Positions 10,515-20,146 of a stretch of DNA of 64,000 nucleotides are shown in pieces. Each line of letters starts with the position of its first letter. The first letter of the stretch is position 1. The DNA comes from an uncultured Algibacter sp. (GTDB lineage: Bacteria; Bacteroidota; Bacteroidia; Flavobacteriales; Flavobacteriaceae). The notes below the pieces were generated by a model. The model saw nothing but the letters and a program-made list of their open reading frames with translations, was not told the origin of the DNA and ran no database searches. The stretch is from the NCBI RefSeq assembly GCF_947487575.1, contig NZ_CANKXG010000003.1, forward strand, positions 124,001-188,000. The letters are read 5' to 3'. Position numbers and translations under genes: made by a program.

Positions 10515-13283
10515 TCAATTTACCTCTATTTCAAATGAATATGTTCCTGGGTTTACCTGAAAAACAAAAGCTTTATTTGTTTTGCTTAGTAATTTTATAT
10601 CTGAATTACTATCAAATTCTACTCCGTTTACCTTAATGCTTTCTTGTGTATTTCCTGGTACAAAAACTTGAGCAGTTGTATTTGGAGGTACTATTATATC
10701 TAAATTAAATTGCTTGTCGACTATTTTCCAACTTGAACTTACTTTTCCATAAGGCGAATTGTAAGTAGCAGCTGCAGATGTTAAAGGGCCGCCTGGAATA
10801 GGAGCAATTTCTATTTCTTTGTAGCCCACTTTAATAGGTTTAATACCCGCAATGCGTTCGTACATCCAACGACCAATAGCTCCGTAGGCATAATGGTTGA
10901 AAGAATTCATACCGCCTTTGTTAAAACCATCTTTATGGGTGTAACTATTCCAACGTTCCCACATGGTAGTTGCCCCTTGATTTATAGAATAGAACCACGA
11001 TGGGTAGGTTCCTTTAAACAAAATTTCATACATCAAGTCGGTCTCGCCAATTTTATCAAGTACTAAAGGCAATAAAGGTGTACCTAAAAAACCGGTACGC
11101 AAATGGTTATCGGTTAGTTTTATTTGTTCCAATAAATGAGGTACTGCTTTTTGCGCTAATTCATCATCCAACAAATCGAACGCTAAGGCTAATAAATAAG
11201 CGGTTTGAGTTTCAGGACCTTCAATAATGCGTCCTTGAGTATCGAAAAAACTATTTTGAAATACATCGCGAATAGCATGGAATAAAAGCTCATATTCTTT
11301 GGCTTCAGACTCAAATCCTAGCACTCTTGCTGCTTGAGCAGTTAGGTTAACAGAGTGCGCATAATGAGCTGTGATAATTAGCTTATTTGAGGTTACACCA
11401 AATCGCTCATCTCTTTTGTGTGTTGAATAGGGTTGTAACCAATCGCCGTGGGTAAACATTTTGACAATATGGTCTTTGGCATTTGACTGATAAAATCCTA
11501 CCCATTTTTTCATACTTGCATAGTTTTCTTCCAAAACACCTACATCACCAGTACGCTGGTATGTTTCCCAAGGGACAATAGTGATTACATCGCTCCAACC
11601 AGCACCAGCTTTAAGCTTACCTCCTAAAGAAGGTACCATTACAGGAACCGCACCATCTTCATCTTGATCGTTTCGTACACTTTGCAACCAACTCATCCAA
11701 AAGGAATGCACATCACCTAAAAAAAACGAGGTGGGTGCAATAACCTGAGCATCTCCTGTCCAGCCTGCTCTTTCATCACGTTGCGGACAATCGGTTGGTA
11801 TATCGAGCGTATTACCTCTTAACCCCCAAATAATATTGCTTTGTAGTTGATTTAGTTTTTCGTGTGACGAGTTAAACTCAACATTCAAATTATAATCAGA
11901 ATGTTGCACAACACCTATTACCCACGATTTATCTGGTGCAGCATTTGCATTAAAACCACTCAACTCTACATATCTAAAACCGTGAAACGTAAATGTTGGT
12001 TGATACTCAATTTGTCCATCTTCTTTAGCAATATAATAATCGGTTGAAACTGCACCTCGGTAATTTTTAGTATACATGCGTCCATCTTGCTGAAGCATTT
12101 CGGCAAAACGTATTTTTAAAGTTCCGTCTTTATCCATTGGCACTTTAATACGCGGTACACCCACCATATTTTGTCCCATATCAAAAATTACCACACCTTT
12201 ATCAATCTCTGTAATAGCAATTGGTGCTAACTCTTCTACAGATTTAACTGTATTGTGTCGCTTAGGTGTCAAACTAATTTCTGCATCTATATCTTCAGCA
12301 ACCACCTTTTGCCAATTTGCATCATCAAATGATGATAACGACCAAGATTTTTGTTCTTTCCGTGCATCATATTGCTCTCCATCATAAATTCCAGCATAAA
12401 CAATTGGCCCCTCTTGGGTAGCTTTCCAACTTTCATCAGTAATAAAGGTTTTAACATCGCCATTGGTATATTTTACTTCAAGTTGACACATTACTTTGGG
12501 CGAAACTTTTGGATAGCCTCTAAGCATTAATCGACCTGCATACCAGCCCTCAGCTAAGGAAATTCCAATGACATTAGAACCATCTTGCAAATGGTCTGTT
12601 ACATCATAAGTTAACGTTTCAATGCGTTTATTGTAAGGGGTCCAACCTGGAGCCATTACATCGTCGCCAACCTTTTTACCATTGATTTCGGCTTCAAAAA
12701 GTCCCTTTGCCGTAATGTACAATCTAGCAGATTCAATTTTAGAGTCAAGAGTAAACTCATTTCGCAAGTACTGTACTTTGTAAGAGGTTTTATTCGTTTT
12801 TGGCGACTTTGCTTTATCAACTTTTGGCAAGCTAATCCATTTGGCCTGCCAATCGGAGTTATGGAGTAGTCCTAACTCAAAGTTAGCCACCTCACTCCAA
12901 GCAGAAGCCTTTTTATCTTGATCCCAAAACTTTAACTGCCAATACACTTTTTGTCGCGAAGAGAGTTTTTCTCCTTTGTATTTGACAAATAGAGTTTGCT
13001 CACTTTCCACTTTTCCGCTTTCCCATAAATCAGCATTATTAGGCAATAGTTCTGGTTTAGAAGCCACTACAATCGAATAAGCTGTTTGCTTTTTGATGTT
13101 TTTATCTTGTGGTAGTTTCCATGAAAAAGAAGGTGTAGCATCGTAAAAACCTATTGGATTTTTAAATTGTTCACTTACTACCAACTCGTGCGGTGGAATA
13201 TTATTTTGAACTGAAGAACACGAAACCAAAAATAGTATCGTCAGTATGACTGTTGCCAATCTATTGCTCGAAATTATGTACAT
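10515..13283 (-). CDS. GH78 alpha-L-rhamnosidase lipoprotein
   Basis: This GH78 inverting alpha-L-rhamnosidase has about 920 residues. The lipobox LFLVSC places the anchor Cys at 22. Domain order is an N-terminal Fn3-like rhamnosidase domain (about 35-145: NPIGFYDATPSFSWKLP through VYWQLKFWDQ), a Bac_rhamnosid_N-type sheet with LYITAKGLFEAEINGKKVGD, a concanavalin-like domain, the (alpha/alpha)6 catalytic barrel, and a C-terminal sheet. The general-acid loop is canonical: DCPQRDERAGWTGDAQ with Asp503 in the RDER stretch. The late barrel motif TTMWERWNSYTHKDG holds the other expected catalytic Glu. It lies 28 bp downstream of the GH106 at 13312 and is probably cotranscribed. Of the GH78 proteins here it is closest to textbook family members. 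Confidence 0.95.
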   Translation of the reverse strand: MYIISSNRLATVILTILFLVSCSSVQNNIPPHELVVSEQFKNPIGFYDATPSFSWKLPQDKNIKKQTAYSIVVASKPELLPNNADLWESGKVESEQTLFVKYKGEKLSSRQKVYWQLKFWDQDKKASAWSEVANFELGLLHNSDWQAKWISLPKVDKAKSPKTNKTSYKVQYLRNEFTLDSKIESARLYITAKGLFEAEINGKKVGDDVMAPGWTPYNKRIETLTYDVTDHLQDGSNVIGISLAEGWYAGRLMLRGYPKVSPKVMCQLEVKYTNGDVKTFITDESWKATQEGPIVYAGIYDGEQYDARKEQKSWSLSSFDDANWQKVVAEDIDAEISLTPKRHNTVKSVEELAPIAITEIDKGVVIFDMGQNMVGVPRIKVPMDKDGTLKIRFAEMLQQDGRMYTKNYRGAVSTDYYIAKEDGQIEYQPTFTFHGFRYVELSGFNANAAPDKSWVIGVVQHSDYNLNVEFNSSHEKLNQLQSNIIWGLRGNTLDIPTDCPQRDERAGWTGDAQVIAPTSFFLGDVHSFWMSWLQSVRNDQDEDGAVPVMVPSLGGKLKAGAGWSDVITIVPWETYQRTGDVGVLEENYASMKKWVGFYQSNAKDHIVKMFTHGDWLQPYSTHKRDERFGVTSNKLIITAHYAHSVNLTAQAARVLGFESEAKEYELLFHAIRDVFQNSFFDTQGRIIEGPETQTAYLLALAFDLLDDELAQKAVPHLLEQIKLTDNHLRTGFLGTPLLPLVLDKIGETDLMYEILFKGTYPSWFYSINQGATTMWERWNSYTHKDGFNKGGMNSFNHYAYGAIGRWMYERIAGIKPIKVGYKEIEIAPIPGGPLTSAAATYNSPYGKVSSSWKIVDKQFNLDIIVPPNTTAQVFVPGNTQESIKVNGVEFDSNSDIKLLSKTNKAFVFQVNPGTYSFEIEVN

Positions 13284-13311
13284 GTTATTTTATATTTGTG
13301 TGTATTATTTA

Positions 13312-16300
13312 TTATTGTTTAGTCGTTTCAATACTTACTGGACCTAACAATCCTGAAGGCTGTAATTTTGATTTCGATTTGACATCATCTATAACTAACC
13401 AAGTATATTTTTCATTTTCCGACCGTTGTTTGTCTTTTATCAATTGGTTTCGCCATAAATTAACCACTTCTATTTCCAATTGATTTTCTCCTTTTTTTAG
13501 TGCTTCTGAAATGTTTAAACGATAAGGTGCTATCCAAAGACCTTCCATATCTTTTCCATTTAATTTTACCTTAGCCATCACAGAAAGTTTTCCTAAATTC
13601 AAATAAAATTCTTTGTTTTTTAGAAGTTTATCTATTGTAAAAGTGGTTGTATACGTTGCTGTACCAGAATAATATTTAATTTGCTCGTTTTCTGATGTAG
13701 ACCAATCTTCTAAAGCATTAAAAACGATTGGTTCTTTAGGACCGATTTCCTTATTTGAGAAATCTACTATAAACGGATTTTTCAATTCGCTTACTGTTTC
13801 AAATGCAGGGAAATTTTCTGTACTCGTCGATTTTTCTAATAACTTATTATCTTTAGTAAACACAATAAACCAACTCTGAGCCGCTTTTAATCGTAAAGGT
13901 ATTTTTACTCCCGTTTTCGTGATTTCAAACTCTGGTAATGCTCTGATTTCTCCACTAACTGCATCCCAAAGTTGTGGTTTCAAATCTTTATGCACTCTAA
14001 AAACTGGAGATAATTCTATGGTTTCATCACTTTGATTTGTGATAAAATAAATATCCATTTCTGGCGTAGTTCTATGTGTCCATAACACAGGTGCATCATC
14101 AGAAACGTTCACATCTTCTGCTAATTTTAGCTTTTCAAAGACTTCAGATAATTCGTAACCGTCTAACACTTTACCTTTACCGAATCCTTTATCCATTTTA
14201 CCTTGATTGTAGGTACTACTCCACATTTTGTTGGCAATGGTTTTAACGATTTCGTCGCTTTCTGGATAATTTTGTAAACTTGGCGATTTTTCAGGTTTTT
14301 GTCCTAAAATGACTCCTCCTTGACGCACCAACTCTTCTATCTTTTTTAGCAATTCTGGTCGCATGGTTTTAAAAGGTGGCAACACCATTACTTTATAAGA
14401 CATACCATCTGGCAATACAAAACGTCCATCTTTTACAGACAATTTGTTTAGAATTACTTCGGCATTGATATAATCATACGAATAGCCTTTTGGAATTTCA
14501 GGAACACGACCGCCCGTCATTATTGGGGCATCTTCCCCAATAAAATAACAAACATCTGCTACATATTTACCTTGTTGTAACAAATGTTGGCAACGTCTTA
14601 AATAATCAAAATAAGTATCAGCTTGATTGAACCATGTGTTATGGCGATTGAATTCTGTACCAAACCAAGCATTCATTCCTGGTTTGCGATTATCGTCTGG
14701 TTGTTGAATGTATAAGTGCAAGACAAAATGATTGACCCCTTCTGTTAACGACCAATCGCCTCGTTTTTTTAACATGGCTGGGTGCCTAAGGTATGTTTTT
14801 CGAGAAGATGTAAATGCTTCTGCAGACGTTATCGGTTTTCCGTATGTATGAGACGTTGATGAAGAGGCTTTACATTCTATATTACCCAATGTACCTTCGT
14901 TCCAAAATTCTCCAGAAATCAAATCCGATTGACCACCATACATCATAAACTCTCCAGGAAAGCCCCAATGTCCATAATTTTCTAACCAGGTTTTCAAATT
15001 GTGTTTATTACTTGCTTTTTTTAAAGCTCCAACATACTCATATGCTACATCATCAGCAATAGAGCGACGTAAATCCCAAAGAAAACGCTCTGATTCTTCT
15101 ACGCTTCCAACAATTCTACCAGAAAGTACAGGTAAATATTTTACAGGGTCATAGCCATATTTTTCTTGAAATTTTACTTCATAATCGTCAGTCCAATTTT
15201 GAGAACCCATTTCATAACTATCTGCTATCACATATTTAAAGGCTGATTTGCTTTCTTCTGGAATGCGTTTTAACAATTCGCCCACGAAATTATCGAAATG
15301 ATATTGGACAAGCTTGCCATTCATTTTATCAACTTCATATCCTACTCCTTGAGGGGCTGCTGGTGCATTTTTAGTTCCTGTAGGCGACATTCCTATTCGT
15401 AAAACAGTCCAATTTCCTTTGGGTGCATTCCAATTTAAATTCCCATTTTCATCAATTTTATTACTTATATCAATAACCTGATTTGGATCTAAACTCAATT
15501 CTTTAGATTGAAGTTCTTCTTGCCTGTTAAAAACATAAGTGTCCCATTTTGGTTTTGGCGTTGGGTGCATTTTACCTAATTGTTTTTCGATATATTTATC
15601 TAAAACTGGAGCTTCAGAAATAGTTATTTCTGCAAAACCGAATGTTTTTTTACGAGAACTAAACTGACTACATTTTAATTTAAATTGCTGTGCTTTAACA
15701 TCTGGTAATGTTGTTGCATAAGCCCCTTTTAAAATTGGCCCTACATTGGGAGTCATTTTAGAACGATCGAAAATAATTTTTTTGATTACTTGCTCTTTTC
15801 CATCAACAACCGCAAATACTTCTATTTGACATTTAAATTCTTGACTTGGTACTATTGAAATGGAACGCGCTTTAATTGATTCATCTAAATTGAAAGTTAT
15901 CTCTAAAGCTTGCTTTCCTTGAACTTTAAAACGAGTGTCTGATTCTGTGTTTCCATCAATTAGTGCTTTTACATCTACATCATTCCAATTGGCAGTTACT
16001 TTGGTTGGAATGAATTTTGTACTTTTTTGTTCTGTCTCAGATGCTTTAAAAGCTAAAGTATGTGTGTCTTGAAACTTTTCGTTTGGCTGTTTTAATTTAA
16101 CGTTCACTAACTTACCTCCTTCAACTTTCGTTTCACTAAAGGTTAAATACCGCATTGCTTTTTCAGAATCTACCCAAGGTCCACCACTCTGACTCCAACC
16201 TGGACAATTAAAAACGCCTATATCTACACCAATTCGTTTTCCTTCTACAACAGCATGCACCATGTGCGACCACCACTCTTCACTTAACATAGGCACTTTT

Positions 16301-16545
16301 CCGTCTTTACGAGCTGGGTTTATATTACCAATTAAGGCACCTCCAATTCCCGCTTTTTTCATCGCTTCTAAATCTTTGGTAATACCTGATTTAGAAATAT
16401 CATCATTAACCCAATACCAATAGCACCAGAGGTTGTTTTCTTTTTTAAGTTCTACAAAACCAGATTGAATGCTTTCATAGTTTTGGGAATTAATCTTTCC
16501 TACTGCAAATAAGGATAAACAAAAAAGTACTATTAATTTCTTCAT
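13312..16545 (-). CDS. GH106 alpha-L-rhamnosidase, secreted
   Basis: The signal peptide is MKKLIVLFCLSLFAVGKINSQ with no lipobox Cys, so the mature protein is probably soluble in the periplasm or exported. GH106 landmarks are ENNLWCYWYWVNDDISKSG, GVFNCPGWSQSGGPWVDSEK, ADSYEMGSQNW and AEAFTSSRKTYLRHP, and a C-terminal LNGKDMEGLWIAPYR. It shares its architecture, including an inserted N-terminal beta-rich segment (about residues 170-330), with the 4201 gene, so the two are probably paralogues. Spacing to the GH78 upstream is 14 bp and downstream is 28 bp, consistent with a single long transcript. Linkage specificity is unknown. Confidence 0.94.
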   Translation of the reverse strand: MKKLIVLFCLSLFAVGKINSQNYESIQSGFVELKKENNLWCYWYWVNDDISKSGITKDLEAMKKAGIGGALIGNINPARKDGKVPMLSEEWWSHMVHAVVEGKRIGVDIGVFNCPGWSQSGGPWVDSEKAMRYLTFSETKVEGGKLVNVKLKQPNEKFQDTHTLAFKASETEQKSTKFIPTKVTANWNDVDVKALIDGNTESDTRFKVQGKQALEITFNLDESIKARSISIVPSQEFKCQIEVFAVVDGKEQVIKKIIFDRSKMTPNVGPILKGAYATTLPDVKAQQFKLKCSQFSSRKKTFGFAEITISEAPVLDKYIEKQLGKMHPTPKPKWDTYVFNRQEELQSKELSLDPNQVIDISNKIDENGNLNWNAPKGNWTVLRIGMSPTGTKNAPAAPQGVGYEVDKMNGKLVQYHFDNFVGELLKRIPEESKSAFKYVIADSYEMGSQNWTDDYEVKFQEKYGYDPVKYLPVLSGRIVGSVEESERFLWDLRRSIADDVAYEYVGALKKASNKHNLKTWLENYGHWGFPGEFMMYGGQSDLISGEFWNEGTLGNIECKASSSTSHTYGKPITSAEAFTSSRKTYLRHPAMLKKRGDWSLTEGVNHFVLHLYIQQPDDNRKPGMNAWFGTEFNRHNTWFNQADTYFDYLRRCQHLLQQGKYVADVCYFIGEDAPIMTGGRVPEIPKGYSYDYINAEVILNKLSVKDGRFVLPDGMSYKVMVLPPFKTMRPELLKKIEELVRQGGVILGQKPEKSPSLQNYPESDEIVKTIANKMWSSTYNQGKMDKGFGKGKVLDGYELSEVFEKLKLAEDVNVSDDAPVLWTHRTTPEMDIYFITNQSDETIELSPVFRVHKDLKPQLWDAVSGEIRALPEFEITKTGVKIPLRLKAAQSWFIVFTKDNKLLEKSTSTENFPAFETVSELKNPFIVDFSNKEIGPKEPIVFNALEDWSTSENEQIKYYSGTATYTTTFTIDKLLKNKEFYLNLGKLSVMAKVKLNGKDMEGLWIAPYRLNISEALKKGENQLEIEVVNLWRNQLIKDKQRSENEKYTWLVIDDVKSKSKLQPSGLLGPVSIETTKQ

Positions 16546-16559
16546 AATTGTTTTTAAAA

Positions 16560-18926
16560 TTAGTTATAAGAAGCTGTTATTTGCCAATTACCTGGTTCAA
16601 CTTGAAATTTTAAAAACTCATCATCTTCACTTTCAAAATCAAATGCATTTATTCGTTTTTTAAACTTGTTATTTTTCCAAATACTTTTACCGTTTACTTC
16701 AATCTTAGTTATATTTTTTCCAGCTTTAGGAATGTAAATTGTTGCTGTTGTTTTTTCTGGAGAAATTAAGTTTAATTGATAGTTATTTTCTGTTTTATGA
16801 ACCTCTACAGTAATATCTCCTTTTACTGAAGGCACAATTTGTTTTACAGAATTCATGTGCGCTAAATTTGGTTTTACTTCATACGAAGACCAAGCAATAG
16901 CTGTTGCTTTTACACCTGCAATGTATCTTGAAAGCACATAGTTTGGTGCATTCCATGCATGGTTATAGGTGCCACGCAATTTGGGTTGATATTTTTCATA
17001 AAGTGTTGTTAACCATTTGCGATCAACTTGTTCTTGATAACGGTCTTTCATTCGTAGCAAGCCTTTATCATATTGCCCTGTAATCATGATTGCTTCTTCA
17101 GCTAGCCACTCCATATGCGGACTCGATTTTTTTACAGGAACTAACACACTATCTACTAAAATAGTGTAATGTTCTTTTTTAGCCAAACCACTAATAATTG
17201 CTAAGGCACTCACGCGCTCTTCTATCAATTTATTTTTAGATCCATAACGATTCCCTTGCCAATATTCTTTTTCAAAATTTTCTTTAATACTATTTATTCG
17301 ACTGTTGTACCAAATAATATCTTTAGTTTTACCCAAAGCTATTGCCATTTTTTTAGTGGCCTTTAGCGCCATAAAATACAACACCACATTTGTTGCAACA
17401 GGATCTGTATCTATACCCCAATCTACCCAATTCGCATACCCTTTTCTGTGTTTTGGTAATCCGTTAGGTTGCATGCTCCACAATTTTAAATAATTTAAAA
17501 CGGCTGGATATGCATTTTCAAGCGTAGCTTTGTCTCCTGTGTTATAGTAGTATTGCCAAATCCCTTGGTCTATATATTGCAAACTTTGCCCAGTTAACTC
17601 ACTGCTTTTTCCACGGTAAGCACCAAATCCAGGTGCTAAACCTTGAATTGTATCTCCAGCTCTGTAAGCAATGGTATTATCAATTCCTTTTTTTAATAGC
17701 AAACGCCCTGGCTCATTCAATGTATAAAAAACAGCTCCTGTTTGATCTGCAACATCGCCTACCCACAAACCGCGTTCTCTATCTGGGCAATCCATATAAT
17801 TATCTCTAGCACAGACGTATAAAGTGTTTCTAGCCATCCACCATAAACGTGTAAAATAAGGGTCACTCGTTTCAAAAGTCCCTGTCATTTCTCCTACACC
17901 TGTCCAGCGGTATTTTAGTTCTAAAACTTCTACACCTGGTGGAATTGTGTATTCTACATTATGACCATTTATCCAAGAATAACTTTCAAATTCTTGCACA
18001 CCATCTTTAGTAATGTAAGTCCCTTTAAGCATATTAAACGGATTATCCATATCTGCGATAATGGTTTTACCCGCTTTACTATTTACTTTTAAATAAGGAG
18101 TAATTTGCTGATTAAAAGGAAGCTTTGCATGAATTACAACTAAAGAATCTGTAGTATTTTTATAAGGTAGTTCAATTTTATTGGATTCTAAGGTTAACGA
18201 TTCATAATTAGCTAAACCTCTGTCATTCCATTGCGGAATAACTCTTTTTACTAAAGTTTCCCAAGGTTTATTATTAGCTGCGCCTTTTTCAACAGGCTTA
18301 CCCCAATTAGCATCATCAAATGAATTTGAATACCAAGCAGCTTTAGACCAATCACCCATACTTTTTCGAGCATCGAACTTTACACTATAGGCATTTACTC
18401 TATTTGCACTTTTACCTCCTCCTCCACTTTTAGCATCATAGGCAGGGTGCACTTTTAGCTTCCAATCGGCATTAGAAACCAACTCTTCCTCTCCTAAATT
18501 AGCATGAAATAATAGACCTCCTTTTCCACTATCATCGTGTACTTTTCGGGTTCTACCCCAATACCAAACCAAAATAGCAATGGTATTTTCACCTTCTTTT
18601 AAATACTTTGTTAAATCTACCTCATCATAATAATTGGTATCTGGTGCAGCACCTCTAGCTAATCCGCCTTCAAACAAAACCATTTCTCCGTTAACCCAAA
18701 GCCAATATTTGGTGTCAACGGCAATTTTTGCTACTACATCTTTTGGTATTTTATTAAGGTTAAATGACTTTCGAAACGCTACCCAAGTATTTGCTGGCCC
18801 ATCTTCTTGTTGCCAAATCCATTGTGCTCCTTCCCAGTTAGGTGTACTAGCAAACACCGAAGCAGAAGAAACAATAGCCATTAATAATAGAAATATACCT
18901 TTATAGTATTTAAATTTTATCCTCAT
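16560..18926 (-). CDS. GH78-like alpha-L-rhamnosidase
   Basis: The signal peptide MRIKFKYYKGIFLLLMAIVSSASVFA is followed by an N-terminal galactose-binding-like domain (WEGAQWIWQQEDGPANTW) and then the (alpha/alpha)6 barrel. The general-acid loop reads DCPDRERGLWVGDVADQ with Glu384 in place of the usual Asp of RDER. This is a variant known among GH78-like sequences. The C-terminal sheet follows. At 788 residues it is shorter than the other GH78 proteins here and lacks the Fn3-like N-terminal domain. It is the upstream neighbour of the 13312 GH106 (14-bp gap). The family call is firm at fold level; whether its substrate is rhamnose or another alpha-linked sugar is inferred from context. Confidence 0.88.
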   Translation of the reverse strand: MRIKFKYYKGIFLLLMAIVSSASVFASTPNWEGAQWIWQQEDGPANTWVAFRKSFNLNKIPKDVVAKIAVDTKYWLWVNGEMVLFEGGLARGAAPDTNYYDEVDLTKYLKEGENTIAILVWYWGRTRKVHDDSGKGGLLFHANLGEEELVSNADWKLKVHPAYDAKSGGGGKSANRVNAYSVKFDARKSMGDWSKAAWYSNSFDDANWGKPVEKGAANNKPWETLVKRVIPQWNDRGLANYESLTLESNKIELPYKNTTDSLVVIHAKLPFNQQITPYLKVNSKAGKTIIADMDNPFNMLKGTYITKDGVQEFESYSWINGHNVEYTIPPGVEVLELKYRWTGVGEMTGTFETSDPYFTRLWWMARNTLYVCARDNYMDCPDRERGLWVGDVADQTGAVFYTLNEPGRLLLKKGIDNTIAYRAGDTIQGLAPGFGAYRGKSSELTGQSLQYIDQGIWQYYYNTGDKATLENAYPAVLNYLKLWSMQPNGLPKHRKGYANWVDWGIDTDPVATNVVLYFMALKATKKMAIALGKTKDIIWYNSRINSIKENFEKEYWQGNRYGSKNKLIEERVSALAIISGLAKKEHYTILVDSVLVPVKKSSPHMEWLAEEAIMITGQYDKGLLRMKDRYQEQVDRKWLTTLYEKYQPKLRGTYNHAWNAPNYVLSRYIAGVKATAIAWSSYEVKPNLAHMNSVKQIVPSVKGDITVEVHKTENNYQLNLISPEKTTATIYIPKAGKNITKIEVNGKSIWKNNKFKKRINAFDFESEDDEFLKFQVEPGNWQITASYN

Positions 18927-18963
18927 TCTTACTTTATATTTTTGACTATGGTACTATTTCAAC

Positions 18964-20052
18964 CTATTTTGTAACCACATCCCAAACTTTAGAACGTATA
19001 GATTTACCATCTTTATTTTCTACCGTAAGAACTACGGTCCAGTGACCTGCAGTATTATATTTATGTGTTGGATTTTGCTTATCAGAAGTTGTTCCATCTC
19101 CAAAATCCCATGTCCAAGTTTTAATTTTGCCTAATGATTCATCTTTGAATGCGAAAACACGCCTGTCTCTATCCACCTCAACAAACGACCAATTTGCTTG
19201 TAACTGAGGTTTTAAATCTTCTGTGAGCGGCATTAACCTGAATGCGTTCAAAAAATCGCCATCATGAATCATGTTAAGCGTATGCGCTAGGTTAATAAAA
19301 TCCTTCCTTTCTTTATTATCATTATCATAATCTAGAACGCACCACGACATAGCAATAAGCTCATTTTCTTTTAGTTCTGAAACAGCCGAACGATTCACGC
19401 CTTCAATAGCAGCATAATCGAATGGTGTTATCCAAAACTCCATTTTGAGCAAACCGGGTTTTCCTTGTTCTAAGTTGTGCTTATAGGCAGCATTGGCGTG
19501 CGGAAAATCTTTAATCCAAGGCGTATTTCCCCAAACCATGGCCCAGTCTTTATTTTTAGCAGGTATAAAAACATGGTAGTTTTGTGCATGTGCCCCATGT
19601 CCTCTAAAATGCAACTCTTCAATAGGTATCCGATTTATATTTGCATTCCACTTTTTGATAAAATTGCCACCAGAAACATCTGCATCTACCACCAATTCAA
19701 AAATATCTTGTTTAATATTCAGTTGCTCAAATTCCCAGAAATCATCAAAAATTTCTACATAGAAGTATAACCGATTTAAATCTTTTACCCATGCTACTTT
19801 TACGGTAATATCCAAGTCGGTTGCATCCAGATTAAACCCAATACCATTCATACTTTCTTTCATTTGGTCTAGACCAATTGCATAGGTATCTGGAACCAAA
19901 TCCCAATCGGAAAAATTGCCATCTATACGTGGCATTTTATGTTGCGGAAATTGAAAAATGGGGTAAATAGTGTCTCTACTTTGGAAGCCATAAGATTCGA
20001 AAACCCCACAGCAGCAGATTATAGCCAATACAAAACAAAACAATGAACGCAT
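18964..20052 (-). CDS. Secreted CBM9-like/PKD domain protein
   Basis: A signal peptide (MRSLFCFVLAIICCCGVFES) is followed by a CBM9-like beta-sandwich of about residues 35-270. It starts PRIDGNFSDWDLVPDTY, the usual opening of CBM9-type sugar-binding modules, and has NRLYFYVEIFDDFWEF. The C-terminal 75 residues are a PKD domain with the diagnostic WTWDFGDGTTSDKQNPTHKY. No catalytic module is visible. It sits inside the rhamnosidase block, 37 bp upstream of the GH78-like gene, so a role in glycan capture or in positioning enzymes is likely. It lacks a T9SS sorting domain and a lipobox, so its location is probably periplasmic. Confidence 0.82.
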   Translation of the reverse strand: MRSLFCFVLAIICCCGVFESYGFQSRDTIYPIFQFPQHKMPRIDGNFSDWDLVPDTYAIGLDQMKESMNGIGFNLDATDLDITVKVAWVKDLNRLYFYVEIFDDFWEFEQLNIKQDIFELVVDADVSGGNFIKKWNANINRIPIEELHFRGHGAHAQNYHVFIPAKNKDWAMVWGNTPWIKDFPHANAAYKHNLEQGKPGLLKMEFWITPFDYAAIEGVNRSAVSELKENELIAMSWCVLDYDNDNKERKDFINLAHTLNMIHDGDFLNAFRLMPLTEDLKPQLQANWSFVEVDRDRRVFAFKDESLGKIKTWTWDFGDGTTSDKQNPTHKYNTAGHWTVVLTVENKDGKSIRSKVWDVVTK

Positions 20053-20146
20053 ATTTATTAATTTTTGTTAATTACAACTTATTACCTAGCTAAAAACCAT
20101 CTATTTGCCTCCTATTTCCTACAAGTGAATATTTTTAAATACTAAA

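Noticed and set aside
20106-20122. TGCCTCC/TTCCTAC pair 10 bp apart upstream of the CBM9-like gene
   Set aside because: Only the CCT core matches; too degenerate to include without a matrix score.
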